The position numbers were made by a program, and so were the translations under genes. A DNA stretch of 64,000 bases from Lumbricus terrestris (taxonomy: Eukaryota; Annelida; Clitellata; Crassiclitellata; Lumbricidae): contig OX457042.1 of NCBI GenBank assembly GCA_949752735.1, positions 61,417,468-61,481,467 on the forward strand. Reading direction: 5' to 3'. Positions 12,488 through 25,671 of this stretch are shown here, piece by piece. The stretch's first letter is position 1; every line of letters begins with the position of its first letter. The notes under the pieces are model-generated. The model did not search any database. It was not told the DNA's origin and was given only the letters and a program-made list of their open reading frames with translations.

Positions 12488-12604
12488 TACATATATACAG
12501 GGTGGTCCAATAGAAATGCAACAACTTTGACGCCTTATAACTTAAACAATTTTTATCTGAGCGTCTTGTCCAATATATCAGATTGAACATAATTATCCAT
12601 TGTA
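12488..12604. mobile_element. Possible Tc1/mariner-type terminus
   Basis: After a (TA)n run, tacagggtggtccaatagaaatgca resembles the end of the element at 35424 (tacagggtgtgcca...aaatgca), and both continue with actttga and ttataact. TA-flanked CAGGGTG ends are common in IS630/Tc1/mariner elements. Only one end is visible here. Confidence 0.35.
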
Positions 12605-13610
12605 TCATTCTGCAAAATATCTAAGAGATACCATTACGACGTTTTGAGATAATGATATTAATATTCGAAGTCCCATTTTCTTACCGTAAAACTTAAAGAG
12701 AGGTGCACCAAGTAGAATCATTGAGTCTCTGTCCAGGCGCTGGAAATCCGACCATCGGTGATCGTCCCCGAAGCCCCCGCTGCGGGAGTACCACTCACAT
12801 TTGCCGCAGTTCAGATGGAGACCCATTGCAGCACCGCGATCGTGAATCAGTTCGACATCCCGAGCTACTGTCTCCTCCGGACCTCCCAAAGAGAGGTCCT
12901 CCAAGTATCCTAATCGGAATGTCGACTGCAGAGAGCGAAGAATGGGTTGCAGAGGCAGGCAAAACAGTAGAGAGCCGAGAGGGCTACCTTGATGGGGCCC
13001 CATTAGTGAAGATAAATTATCGAGAATTGGCCAAATCAAACAAGATAGGCGGTCCCATAAACCTGATGGACACAACGGTAAATCTAGGGCGTAGCTTCAA
13101 GCTTCAAGCGTGGCCTTCAGCTTGACGCAGGCTGTTAAACGCATTAGCGAAGTCAAGCTTGACAAAAACATGATCATCGGGTAGATCAGTGATGAACCTG
13201 CGAGCTGCATGTGCCGCCGCTCCGCAACCAGCAGGCGTGGCAATGCCAGCCTACAGCGGGGCAAAAAACCATGTTAACTTGCCCACTGCGAATTTGTTCG
13301 CACATTTGGCTGCGATACGTCTCCAGATGTAACCGATGGCGATGGGCCTAAGTCCACCTGCCTTCTTGGAGAGGGCGATGAGGTTGCCACCAAACAAAAT
13401 GGGCCTCACCTCCAAGGGGCAGCCGACGCGCAACAGGAGGTTGACGAAGTCGGTTAGCACACTCAGTAGCTCAGCAGATGACTCGCGATGGTTCACAAGA
13501 TCTAGGAGATGTCCAGGACGAAAACCATCTGGTCCTCCAGAGGAACCCGTCGGGAACGAGCGAATTGCCTCCAACACATCAGATTCCGTGATCTGAAGAG
13601 GGGTGGTGGC
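12605..13610 (-). mobile_element. Degenerate reverse transcriptase, FGGNLIALSKK type
   Basis: Minus-strand fragments in order: SDVLEAIRSFPTGSSGGPDGF (about 13590-13530), ILFGGNLIALSKKAGGLRP, IAIGYIWRRIAAKCANKF, ARRFITDLPDDHVFVKLDFA with NAFNSL (about 13220-13120), then GPHQGSPLGSLLFCLPLQ and FRLGYLEDLSLGG. The active-site box reads Y-L-E-D instead of Y-x-D-D, and there are stops and frame breaks, so it is dead. The motif wording differs from Ty3/gypsy RTs (no LVKKKDGSxRFC block) and is closer to non-LTR-like RTs. It follows a gag-protease region on the same strand. It lies in an intron of channel gene A. Confidence 0.75.
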
Positions 13611-13839
13611 TTTTGAGTCTCACAGATGTAGCAGATCATCTGGGTGGGGGTCCACCGGGTGTTTCTCAAGTAGAATCTGTAGATTCTCTTCAGTCTGGGG
13701 TGCGGGATGGCTTTGATCGCACAAGATACGGACAGCTGCGCGGATGCTACCATCCTCCAGTTTGCGCGGATGTTACCATCCTCCAGTTTGGAGTTGATGG
13801 TTGCATTTAGTGTGCAGACAGAATTGGTCAGCCTGGAGT

Positions 13840-15538
13840 GATTAGAAGAAGACAAATGGACTTCAGTGAGATTGTTGAAGAAGGTGACAATCCTGTTGTC
13901 AAAGTCGATCTTTGCCTTATTTGCCTCCAGAAAATTTAAATCCAAAATTAAATTGTACCCAATTTGGGGTAAAACAAGAACTCCACATGGCATAACTAGA
14001 CCATTAGCCTTCACGGAAAATTTAGCCTTGTCTAGAACAGCGATTGATCGACCATCAGCTACGTTATATTCGTGTCTGTCAAATTTTGAATTGGGATTTT
14101 GAGTGTTTTCGAAAATTCGGCAGATGTCACAGAAAAGTTTTCACCCTACTCCAATAATTCCCTAACAGTTTTATTGCGTATTTAGGCCTATACTTGGATA
14201 ATACTTCGGCACATGGTAATGGGGTTGCTTTGGCTGTTGATCATGTGATTCGCGTCCGTCTGCCGACGGGCGGGGTGGGGGCGCGTCCCTATCGTGGACC
14301 GTACTGACCCCGGGCTGCCCGACAAACGGTCTGGACGTGCCCGCGCTTGGAACAATTATGACAAATAAACCCCCTGGGCTCTTCAAAAACCGTGAGGAGC
14401 ATAATTACCTCCACAGTAGCCACATGCAGGTGCCAAGTGGTTCCGATTTGTTCACCAGGTGGGCTTCAGTCGTCTCTGTTGTTGTTGGTAGCTGTCTGCG
14501 GATGAGTTGTAGTTGTTACCCTGTGAACGTGGCGCCTGCTGCTGCCTTCTGGGGAAGGCGTCGGCTTGCCGATCGTTGTTGTAGGCTTTATTGGGTGGCG
14601 TCGAGAATGCCACCTGATGCTGTGTAGGTGTGCGCGAGTGGGATCGAGCGGCGAGGCTTGTTAGTTGCAGTTTCTTTAACTCCTCTTTTAACAGTCACAC
14701 GTGGGCTGTACTCCGCGTCCTTGTTGTCATCTAATGAGATTTCGGTCAGCCGACCCCATTTGCGAATACCGTCGATGCTAGTGGGATCGTGCTAGATGAC
14801 GTGCTACCGCAAATTTGGACGCAGACCATTGAGAGCGACAAGAAAGATTTGGCTGTCTGCGACGTGAAGTTTCTGCGCCGAAAGCTGGACTAGCGTTAAA
14901 AATTATGTGTTGATTGGTGTGGCAACTGCTTTAGCTGTCACAAGTCCCCTGACCGCTTCCATTCGTCGGTGATGCATGGGCCGTAATGTCATAGAGGGCC
15001 ATCAAAGTGGCTTTGAGTTCGTTGAGGTCCCGACGGGTCGCTGTGGGTTGTATGCTATACCACACAGCAGCCCCGTCTTTCAGTAGCAGTGGCAGCGCTG
15101 CCACATTCGCGTCTTCGTCTAGTTTTCGAAAGGTCAGCCACAGCTCAATTTTTTTAACATAACTCCATTATGTCTTCTTTCTCTCGCCCGGTGAATGGCG
15201 CGGGGTTGAGTGTGCTGGACCCGCTGGCCATATCGTCTGAGTCTGATGAATCGGATGAATCGAATGGATCGGATTGTAATGATGGTGACGAGGAGGTTGA
15301 TGAAGGAGAAGTCCACGACGTTGAGTGGGTGAATGGAGTTGAACGGTTGAACGATTGGCGCTGGAGAGATGGGTCCAAGACGACGGGTTGGTGTTAACAA
15401 TGGGTGGAGCAGCGGATTGTCTAACAGAGTCTGGAGCCGAAGTGAAGGATGTATGGAAGGCGTGGATAATATGGATGTAGCGGGTTTACCAGTTCGGAGA
15501 TAGTAGCGGCCGACGGTCTTGTTCTCGGGCTGGCTCAT
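13840..15538 (-). mobile_element. Degenerate retrotransposon gag and protease region
   Basis: On the minus strand from 15538: a start MSQPENKTVGRYYLRTGK, then (frame-shifted, about 15140-14960) IELWLTFRKLDEDANVAAL and LLLKDGAAVWYSI, typical of retrotransposon gag. Zinc-knuckle cysteines follow: CGYCGG at about 14425 and CHNCSKRGHVQTVC at about 14365-14325. A retropepsin-like segment at 14090-13860 reads VADGRSIAVLDKAKF and VLVLPQIGYNLILDLNFLEA. The expected catalytic DTG near 14145 appears as E-stop-G. There are several frameshifts. No clear long terminal repeats were found. Confidence 0.7.
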
Positions 15539-15539
15539 C

Positions 15540-16020
15540 GGTCGTCTTGGATGAAGATGTTGGTGTCCGATGTGGAGTCCGTCGCTGTTCGAGAGTTGTA
15601 GGAAGGATGGTTTTGGTTCTCCGTCAGCCTAGTGACGTCAGTGACGATGGTTGTTCAGCAAGTAAGAATTGTTCAACCAGATTGCCGAGCAACAAAGCTC
15701 TGGATGTTTCAAGGTCTTTATTTCGTGTAATGATAGCACAACGACATAACCAAACTCAACCGCGACGACCCCGACGACAACGAGTCAAGACAGACCAACC
15801 GACCGACTGACTAACTGCCTTACTGACTGCTTGACTGCTACTGTGCAGTCTGTTTTATCTTGTCACCATTGGCTCGATTGGCCTCTGATATCTTTAGCTA
15901 GGCTGACCAAAGTAGCATTCCTAAACCAGTTGCTAGGCAACCAAGCAGTGCGTATGATCTTTGCCTCTTCTCGGCTTTTATAGTCGATCTGCTCTCTGTC
16001 TTCCTGTTGTCCGGCTGTCT

Positions 16021-16087
<67 letters not shown>

Positions 16088-16093
16088 TACTTC

Positions 16094-16155
<62 letters not shown>

Positions 16156-16741
16156 TTGAGTTTATCTAGTGTATTCTTCCTTGTATATCCGCTGTATATT
16201 ATGCACTCTCTCTTCATCTCTCTCTCTCACACTGTCTCTCTATCTCTCTGTCTCTCCCTCTTTCTCGTTCTGTACTATCTTATTTGTTAGGCGAAGGCCA
16301 TGTACTACAAAATAAATCGCTGAAAAAATTAATGATGATCGCTATTTTGTATACTCGTTGCGTTTTAATTCGTTTTTGCGATCACGGTTTTTAGGCCTAT
16401 CGTAAATCCGATTGATTGATCAGTGATCACTCCTCTGTGTTCTTTGGCGCTGTTTTGATTTTGGGCAGAAAAATCTGACATTAATTACATTCGTCATCCG
16501 TTCGGAGTAGTCAGTCATAAGGATACTAAAATATGTAAATCAAAAACCCAACAGAAGAATTCTAAAAACAAAAAGTGGTAGTCGACTTGATTACTGCGTA
16601 TAGTGACAGAGCAATAGTAGGCCTAGTATAGTTTTATAATTGTGACAAGACACACGAGGAAAGTGCAAGTATTGGAAATGACCTGAAGAATTTTTAAGAA
16701 AACAGAGTTAGGTTTAATATTGAGTCAAGTACGGTGCCTAC
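15540..16741. repeat. Intronic DNA with two (TC)n microsatellites
   Basis: (TC)n runs fill about 16023-16084 and 16096-16152. The segment 15540-15860 may be the untranslated leader or LTR remnant of the gag-bearing element, but no repeat partner was found. No exon was recognised. Confidence 0.6.
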
Positions 16742-17324
16742 CAAAAGAAAGGATTGCCTTCTTGCTCGCTAAGGCTTCTGAACAGATGGAAACCGTAGGG
16801 AAGCGCAGAGATCGGTTGTAAGCCACTCGATAGTCGACGATGGTTGGGTATGTCTGGTAGTAAGATATTTTGCTGTAAATCTGGAAAACCATGAAACCTA
16901 TTCCGAAGAGTAGAAGCATTGTCCAGACAACCTTCCGGATAATGGAACCAATTTTATGGGTTGATGGTTTGACCAAATAATTCAGACCCACAATGGATAC
17001 TTCATCTGCAAAGATCTCCAACCTGCGTCTCATGGCCATTCTCAGGATCTTGATGAAACTCAATCTTTCATCATCCGTGATGGTTATATTCATCTCCTGC
17101 TTTATCTCTTCCATGTCGCCATCAAGAGTTTCTTCATCTTCATCGGTCTGGCATTTCTCCTCAATGACCGACGACTCATTTCTTGTACTTCGCATTGACT
17201 TTATCTGACTTCTATGCCCTACTGACTCTTCCTCCTTTTCTTTTCTCTTTTTAATATCTTCTGAGACCTGACTTGACGTCGTTTTGCCTTCAGTCATGTA
17301 CTCGAGAGTAAATGGATGACTCAT
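16742..17324 (-). CDS. DEG/ENaC-like channel gene A, N-terminal exon with TM1
   Basis: The first ATG of the minus-strand frame is at 17324; the frame is open a little further upstream, where ttcaaacag before 17330 could be a splice acceptor. The donor GTAGGC follows 16742. The cytoplasmic N-terminus (about 115 residues) is charged, with an acidic run EEKCQTDEDEETLDGDMEE. IVGLNYLVKP corresponds to the family's pre-TM1 HG block, but the histidine is a valine here. TM1 is VVWTMLLLFGIGFMVFQIY. The post-TM1 signature SLRFPTVSICSEA is diagnostic of the family. No equivalent exon was seen for gene B. The RTE-like LINE ends 60 bp upstream. Confidence 0.85.
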
Positions 17325-17384
17325 CTTTACCTGTTTGAACAGATTCAATTAAAGGTTCATTTATAGCATTTAGGCTATATTGAA

Positions 17385-19889
17385 GATCTGGAAGCTTTGA
17401 TCAGAAACATACCCGTCACACAGAGCATAGTTGTGAGCGCTTATATGAATGGTCATGTGGGCATGGAGGCTGATGGTTTTGAGGAGATACATGGAGGTCA
17501 CGGTGTCGGTATGAGAAATGAGGAAGGAGATAGATTATTGGAGACAGCACAGGCATTGAATTTGGCCATCGTAAATACATACTTTAGGAAATCAGAGGAA
17601 CACCGAATAACGTACCGCAGTGGAAGATATGCAAGCGAGATTGACTACCTGCTGGTGAGGAGGGAGGACAGAAAGCACATACGTGACTGCAAAGTCATAC
17701 CAGGCGAGGCAGTGGTCAGCCAACATAGGGTGCTGATTATGGATATGATGATGGCGTCTCAACATCAGGAAAGCAAACGGATCAAGCAGAAGGAACTTAT
17801 CAGAACTTGGAAGTTGAAGGGCGATATAAAAGAAGCTTACAAACTGGAGGTGGAGGCGCAACTCGCTGGAACTGAGAAGGTGTCATGGGACAAACTGAAA
17901 AACGAAATGGTGGAGGCGACAAATCTGGTATGTGGAACAGCAAAGGGTCAGAACAGGAAAGAGAGAGATACCTGGTGGTGGGACGAAGAGGTGCAAGCAG
18001 CAATACAAAGCAAGGAGACTGCTTTCAATAATTGGCAGAGGAATCGTCAAGATGCAGTATTGAGAGCAGCATACAAGGCAACATGCAAAGAAGCTAAAAG
18101 GGCCGTGGCAGTGGCGAAAAGTGGGGCGCTGAAACAGATGTACCTGGAACTAGACACCAAAGAAGGGGAGGATAAGATATATAAAATAGCAAGGGCAAGA
18201 CAAAGAAACAAACAGGATAAACAGGCGGTAAATGTCATCAAGGACAAAAATGGTAAGATACTCATTGACGAGGAGGCAATCAGGTCCAGATGGAAAACAT
18301 ACTTTGAGGAACTGCTAAATGAAGAAAACCCAAAGGAGCAGCTGCAGGAGACCAACCCAGTAGCAGGCCCAGAGAAGGAAATCACCTGTAAAGAGATCGA
18401 GACAGCAATAGCAATGATGAAGAACAACAAAGCACCGGGACCATCTGGAATGACGGCAGAAATGTTCAAGGCACTTGAACAGAATGGTGTTGAGTGGCTA
18501 TATGTTATCTTGAACGACTTCATGAAGCAGGAAAGACTACCTCAGGATCTGAAGGAAAGTGAAATACTAGCGTTATACAAACAAAAAGGAGATGTGATGG
18601 AATGCGGGAATTATAGAGGAATTAAACTGTTGGAGGTTGGACTAAAGGTGTATGAAAAGATCATTGAGAGGCGAATCAGAGAACGGGTCGAGCTACATGA
18701 CAACCAATTTGGCTTTAGACCAGGGAGAGGTACAATGGATGCAGTGTTTATACTGAGACAGGTACAGGAAAAGGTATTAGAAGGAAACAACAAAAGATAC
18801 TGGACCTTCGTGGATATGGAAAAAGCTTTTGACAGAGTGCCAAGAGATGTAGTTTACTGGAGCTTAAGGAAGAAAGGAGTTCCGGAGGTGTTGGTGCGCC
18901 TGGTAAGGTCGATGTATGAAGGAGCAAGAACAACGGTAAGAAGCAGTGTGGGAAATAGATCTACAGGAAAATTTGAGATACGAGTAGGTGTGCACCAGGG
19001 ATCATGCCTAAGTCCTCTACTGTTCATTATTGTGATGGATGCTGTGTCGGAGCATGTAAGGAGAGAGGTGCCGTGGGATATGTTGTATGCGGATGATCTT
19101 GTGCTGGCGGCCGATGCAGAGGAGAGGATGCAGACACATTTTACGGAGTGGCAGATGGCAGTGGAGAGCAAGGGCCTCAAGGTAAACATAAACAAAACAG
19201 AGACCATGGTATGCTCCAAAACAGCGGAGACAGTGGAGATAAAGAGCACCACAGGAGAACCACTGAAGCAGGTGGAAACGTTTAAATATCTGGGATCGAC
19301 GATGAATGCGAAGGGAGGATGCGAGCAGGACGTCAGGAACAGAATCAGAGTTACTGTAGCGTGGCAGAAGTGGAGAGAATTATCAGGTGTGCTGTGCGAC
19401 CTCAAAATGCCGACTCACCTCAAGGGAAAATCTACAAAACGATGATAAGGCCAGTAATGCTATATGGAGCAGAGGCCTGGGCATTAACGAAAGGGACGAG
19501 AGTTTGCTGGAAAGAGCAGAGATGAGAATGCTGCGATGGATGCTTGGAATATCAGTGAAGGACATGAAACGAAGTGAGGACATCAGGAAAAAGGTCGGTG
19601 TGACATGCATCACTGACAAAGCACGGGAGACCAGGCTGCGGTGGTATGGACACGTAATGAGAAAAGAGGAGGGTAGCTGTGTCAAAAGAATCATGCAAGC
19701 GGAGGTATATGGTCGACGCAGTCGGGGACGACAGAAGAAAAGATGTGAGGACGTGATACAACAAGACCTGAAGCTGCTCAAATTGAAGAGAGAAGACACC
19801 GGAAGCAGAGACAAGTGGAGGAGAAGGATCCGAGTGGCTGACCCCTCGCCAGAGGGAATAATCCTAGCCTGAAGGGAAAGAAAAGAAGA
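17385..19889 (+). mobile_element. 5'-truncated RTE-like LINE with endonuclease remnant and RT
   Basis: The insertion is bounded by a perfect 13-bp duplication AGGCTATATTGAA (17372-17384 and 19890-19902). The frame 17397-19445 (682 codons) starts inside the endonuclease domain (DRLLETAQALNLAIVNTYF, ITYRSGRYASEIDYLL, then the SQHR segment). It continues into RT: KAPGPSGMTAEMFKAL, GNYRGIKLLEVGLKVYEK, NQFGFRPGRGTMDAVFILRQ, TFVDMEKAFDRVPRDVVYW, GVHQGSCLSPLLFIIVMDA and the catalytic LYADDLVLAAD. The C-terminal part (RPVMLYGAEAW, RLRWYGHVMRKEEG, GRRSRGRQKKR) continues in other frames through 19872 because of frameshifts at about 19430 and 19485. The long intact frame and clean target duplication suggest a fairly recent insertion. 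Copies like this are annotated as RNA-directed DNA polymerases in many animals. Confidence 0.9.
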
Positions 19890-19902
19890 AGGCTATATTG
19901 AA

Positions 19903-20389
19903 TACCTTCACACCTGACGCAATTCTCGCAAAATGTTTCTCCTATCTTTATGTTTAAACTAGCGGTTTAGAAATGCCTAGATTAAAATTACGAATAGATA
20001 ATTCTATGGTAAGAAAATTTGAACTATAATTTATTATATATGCCTAATGTGTAAGATTAATCAAACGCGAAGGGGAATCTCGCTCAGAAGTGAAAATTTG
20101 GTCATGAAAATTAACGACAGTGACACCGCTTGACTGGAGTAAACATAGCAACGCTTTTTGTAAAGTTTCGCCTTAGAGATTCAGGCTGAAATAGTCGGAA
20201 ATTTTTCTCTAAAATTCATGCACTTTTTAAGGAAAACGTAAATTTTCATTTGGCTGGAAAATGCATAACTTCAGCCTTTTTCTTCTAAATGCGCTATGGT
20301 ACCTTGATTTAATACATACATACTTAAGGGAATTGCATACATGTATACATACATACATACATACATACATACATACATACATACATACA

Positions 20390-20423
<34 letters not shown>

Positions 20424-20826
20424 CGTAGGCCTACATACGTACGAACCCATACATGCATACATACATACTTAAGGGAAAGTGCCCTAAGATGGGACGGTTT
20501 CTAAGATGGAACACACCCATTATTATTGTTATTCAGCAGTAGACGCCACTGTTTAGAGTTGCGAATGATGTATCCTCAATATTAGACTCTGCATAACAAC
20601 AGTATTGCTACTAGCGATGCTGTTGCCTTGATTTTATTGATTTTATGTAGGCTGCATGAGACTACTGAGCCAAATCCTGTTTTGCATTATAAAACACCAG
20701 TTCGCAATTCAATGACGAAGATATTAGCGTGGTGTTTCGTGCGTTAGATGGTTTCACTTAGAATCTATCTCTCGAACAATGGTTGCGATTGCTTTTGGTA
20801 ATGTGCATGTATGGCCAGGAATTTAA
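19903..20826. repeat. (ATAC)n microsatellite in non-coding DNA
   Basis: (ATAC)n fills about 20336-20420. ORFs there are artefacts of the repeat. No gene is seen in the remainder. Confidence 0.8.
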
Positions 20827-22124
20827 CCCATTTTCTACTAGCGCACCCTGGGAGGTGCATTCAAAAACTGGCTGAAAAATTTTCTTATTTGGCTTGAACT
20901 AAATATATTATTTAATTTTCTGATCTATATTGAGCTGATTAAAAAATTCATACAGAGTTTTTCTAGTTTTAATATCTTTATTCGAAAAATTTAGGCGATT
21001 TATTATGAAAGTCACGTCATCCCACAACTATGAAAAATTGCAAAGAATAAAAAATTAAGCTTTTATTATTATTCAATTGCAAGCATCAAATATGATAGAA
21101 TCTGTTTGTATGATAATAATAGAGAAATTATAAAAATATTGCTATTTATTGAAGAATTCTGATGATAATACTGCTGCACCCTGTGAGGGTGCGCTAGTAG
21201 CGCATGGGTACAGGTTTTCGATAATGGTGAACAGCGTAAATTGACTGTTCCTAACCATCAGGTTTACGTGCTATTGGACTGGAACACATAACTAGTATGT
21301 TATGTGTTCTTGAACTTCCGAATAGTTGTTGGAACTTACTTTCTTCAATTTCTATAGCGCCATGCAGATGACATTGGGATATGATAACCTCGCCCATGCA
21401 TTCGTAGGCTATACGTATGCATTACGGAGTCAATGATAAGCCATATAAGCGTCTCAATTTTGATCGTGTTTGGCTCATTTGTACTTGAACCACTGTCTGA
21501 GATACCACCAATGCTTCCAAATCATGCTTTTGATAACTTATTCGCTCCAGTGAGACTGCCTGAACATGTTGGAGGCCTTGACAGAACCATCTAAACACTT
21601 TCCCGCCAAAATGAATTTGTTAGATTGCACAGCTTACAAAATGCAACATGCTCAACCGGACCAGATCAGGTACCCAGGCAGAGCACAACCATTGAACCCA
21701 CATATCCTTGCGGGGAATGACTTCGACCAGTCCATTTCTTGTACACTCGACTCAGCGGTATTGTGCACATTGTAGCAAAACACAAAAATGGGTATAAAAG
21801 TGTGACATTGGACTTCACATGCACTGATTCAATGAATTTCAAAACAAAACATGAGACAGTATGAGTGAATGTCGTGGCACTGCTTGACAATCTAGCCAAA
21901 AACTGAATTTTATGACAAATGATACGTGCTTTGCTTCCTTAAACACTAAGCATGTAAAGTACTGCTTAACTACTAGCGCACCCTCCCAGGGTGCACCACT
22001 TTGACACCAGTTTTCCCCCGGAAGGTACCTAAAATTAATTTTTAAACCTAGTTCCCATGTATACATGCCAGGGTATGTTGAAAAAGTTAGTGTTCTTCAA
22101 GAAAAAAAGCTGGTAGTTAATGGG
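20827..22124. mobile_element. piggyBac-like non-autonomous element flanked by TTAA
   Basis: It is flanked by TTAA on both sides (20823-20826 and 22125-22128). Termini are CCCATTTTCTACTAGCG (left) and, reverse-complemented, CCCATTAACTACCAGC (right). The subterminal CTACTAGCGCACCCT is repeated near 21190 (inverted) and 21970 (direct), so the element may be composite. TTAA targets and CC-starting ends suit piggyBac. No convincing transposase was read. Confidence 0.5.
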
Positions 22125-22129
22125 TTAAG

Positions 22130-23270
22130 TTGATGATGAGATCAATAAACTTGACTAGGCTTGACTTGATATAGCCTAAGTGTCGCCAGAATATTGCTAA
22201 GACATGTTTGTCTGCTTACAAAAGCAGTCCATAAGAACATCTGACAAACTAACAGCAAATTTTACTCTCCTCGGGAGTTTAGTTTTTATATGATGGTGAA
22301 ATCAGTTTGGTCCAATCAACGTGTTTTAACCATAATTATTCAGACATTATATATGCAGGTCAGACCACTTTTTGCACACGAAATATTCTTGGAATCACAC
22401 CGATCTAGAAACCTACATTATTTCTCATTATTTTGCTGTTGCTTGATTGCCGCAAATTATTCATAATGTAACTCACTTCTTACTGTAGGCTATATATAGG
22501 GCGTATACCTGCAGGTACTACTGATGGCGAGAGCCATAGCAAAAGCATATCAGCAATAATTATTGCCACCTAATTGCATTCACTGAACAGACTGTTCATA
22601 GTGCTGTAGTACGCCGAACAATTTAACAATTTTCTGTCCAGGGTAACGGGCTCTGTTATCATAGACCCTGGTCAAATCGGATCAATCCATCCAACTGCCA
22701 ATTAACTGATTAAAAGAAATCCTTTTCAAACTCTGCCCTATTAAAGTAGCCTACTGCAATGCATCTAAACTAACCGCTTATAATTTATAACTACCGCTGA
22801 TCGATATTAATCCATCACATAGGTCTGAATAGATTTTGCACTCAATCTCTTTATGTGTCTCTTTATGTAGACCACAACCGTGACTGTGCTGAACTCTCGG
22901 CCTATTCCCAGTCGTTGTTACGATGCTCTGAAATTCGGTCTCAGTTCGATCCCTCTATTGTTTGATACCGGTAATGACTTTCAGCTCTAAACTGATGACT
23001 GTCTATTGAAACTACCATCATATTCATCGTAGCAGAGATTGAAGTTTCGCTGACCATCGCATTTCAATATAACTTCTCGATCAAATGATAGTCAACTCGA
23101 ATGCAATATTACCATACTGATATCTTGAAATTTTGAAATGGAACATTTCTAATCATTTATTGGATCATCGTGCATAGTTAAATGTGTGCAGGCCTAACAT
23201 AATCATGTTTTAAATACCATTTGCAAGTTCAGAACATTATTGAAATTATGCCATATTTACTTAGCCTACT
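22130..23270. other. AT-rich non-coding stretch, nothing recognised
   Basis: No long frames, known motifs or clear repeats were seen. Several short palindromic gtaggcctac-type words occur, as throughout the window. Confidence 0.4.
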
Positions 23271-23278
23271 TCTTAATG

Positions 23279-23752
23279 CAGCGGCGCCCCCAGGATTTTT
23301 TTTACGCACAGCCAAGGGCGGATACAGAAATTTTTGATGGGGGGGGGGCAAAATTTAGGGTCTTGGAGGAAATAGAGAAAAAAAATTCGTCAGGGTCGGC
23401 GAAAAAACTGATGACCTTTCTTTTTTTAGTCATCAGCCTCGAATTTCCCAAAAACATATCTTTTCCATCCGCCGAAAAAACTAGTGAACTTTTTTGTCAT
23501 CAGCCTCAAATTTCCCCAAAACATACCTCTTCCATCCGCCGAAAAAACTGATGACCTTTTTTAATCATCAGCCTCGAACTTCCCAAAAACATACCTTTTC
23601 CATCCGCCGAAAAAACTGATGACCTTTTTAAAGTCATCCTCGAATTTCCCAAAAACATACCTTTTCCATCCGCCGAAAAAACTGATGACCCTTTTTTAGC
23701 CTTTCAGCGCTGTACGCACTTGCGTAAGTGCGTACTCCTGCGGGCGCCGCTG
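23279..23752. mobile_element. hAT-like element with internal tandem repeats (474 bp)
   Basis: A perfect 8-bp duplication TCTTAATG (23271-23278 and 23753-23760) brackets the element. The inverted ends are CAGCGGCGCCCCCAGGA and (reverse complement) CAGCGGCGCCCGCAGGA. The interior has about four tandem units of roughly 60-70 bp built around catccgccgaaaaaactgat and cctcgaatttcccaaaaaca. There is no transposase. Confidence 0.8.
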
Positions 23753-23760
23753 TCTTAATG

Positions 23761-24144
23761 ATTAGGTTATCTTCACTTTTCATCCGAAGGTTAACACTTT
23801 GAGATGCTTTCTACAAACGGTAAAGAATTAATTACAATGCATTCGATGATGTCTGTTCGGACTTACCAGGTAGGTATACAGTTAACTGTGAATAGGTGAA
23901 ACTTTAGACTACGCTCTCTAGGCCTACCCTGCTGCAGAACCGGTCAATTGTATCTGCAGGTTGGAGAAAGTTATTAAACTTTTCCCAGATTATTCACTTT
24001 ATTACGAAAAGCTGCCAGTCGTTATGATGTGTTTGAAATTACTACTCGAAGCGCCACTCTTCTCGTGCGTGGCTATAAAGTATGCTTCTGCTCATATAGG
24101 CCTAACACATCGGCAGTTAAGCGTGGGCTAATCCATAGAACTAA
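23761..24144. other. Non-coding DNA, nothing recognised
   Basis: No supported gene or repeat was seen between the hAT-like element and the duplicated block that follows. Confidence 0.4.
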
Positions 24145-25570
<1,426 letters not shown>

Positions 25571-25671
25571 GCAGCTGAAGCGAAACTGAAGCAGAAGATC
25601 GGTTTTATATTTTCACATCGTACTTAATTCTGTTTAATTATACGAACCAACGGAGATCAAATGAACCGCAC

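Noticed and set aside
17397..19445. Host endonuclease or craniofacial-development-type gene
   Set aside because: It is a LINE: RT motifs including YADD, 5' truncation in the endonuclease domain and a 13-bp target duplication.
20227..20462. M-Y-V-C repeat frames
   Set aside because: An artefact of the (ATAC)n microsatellite.
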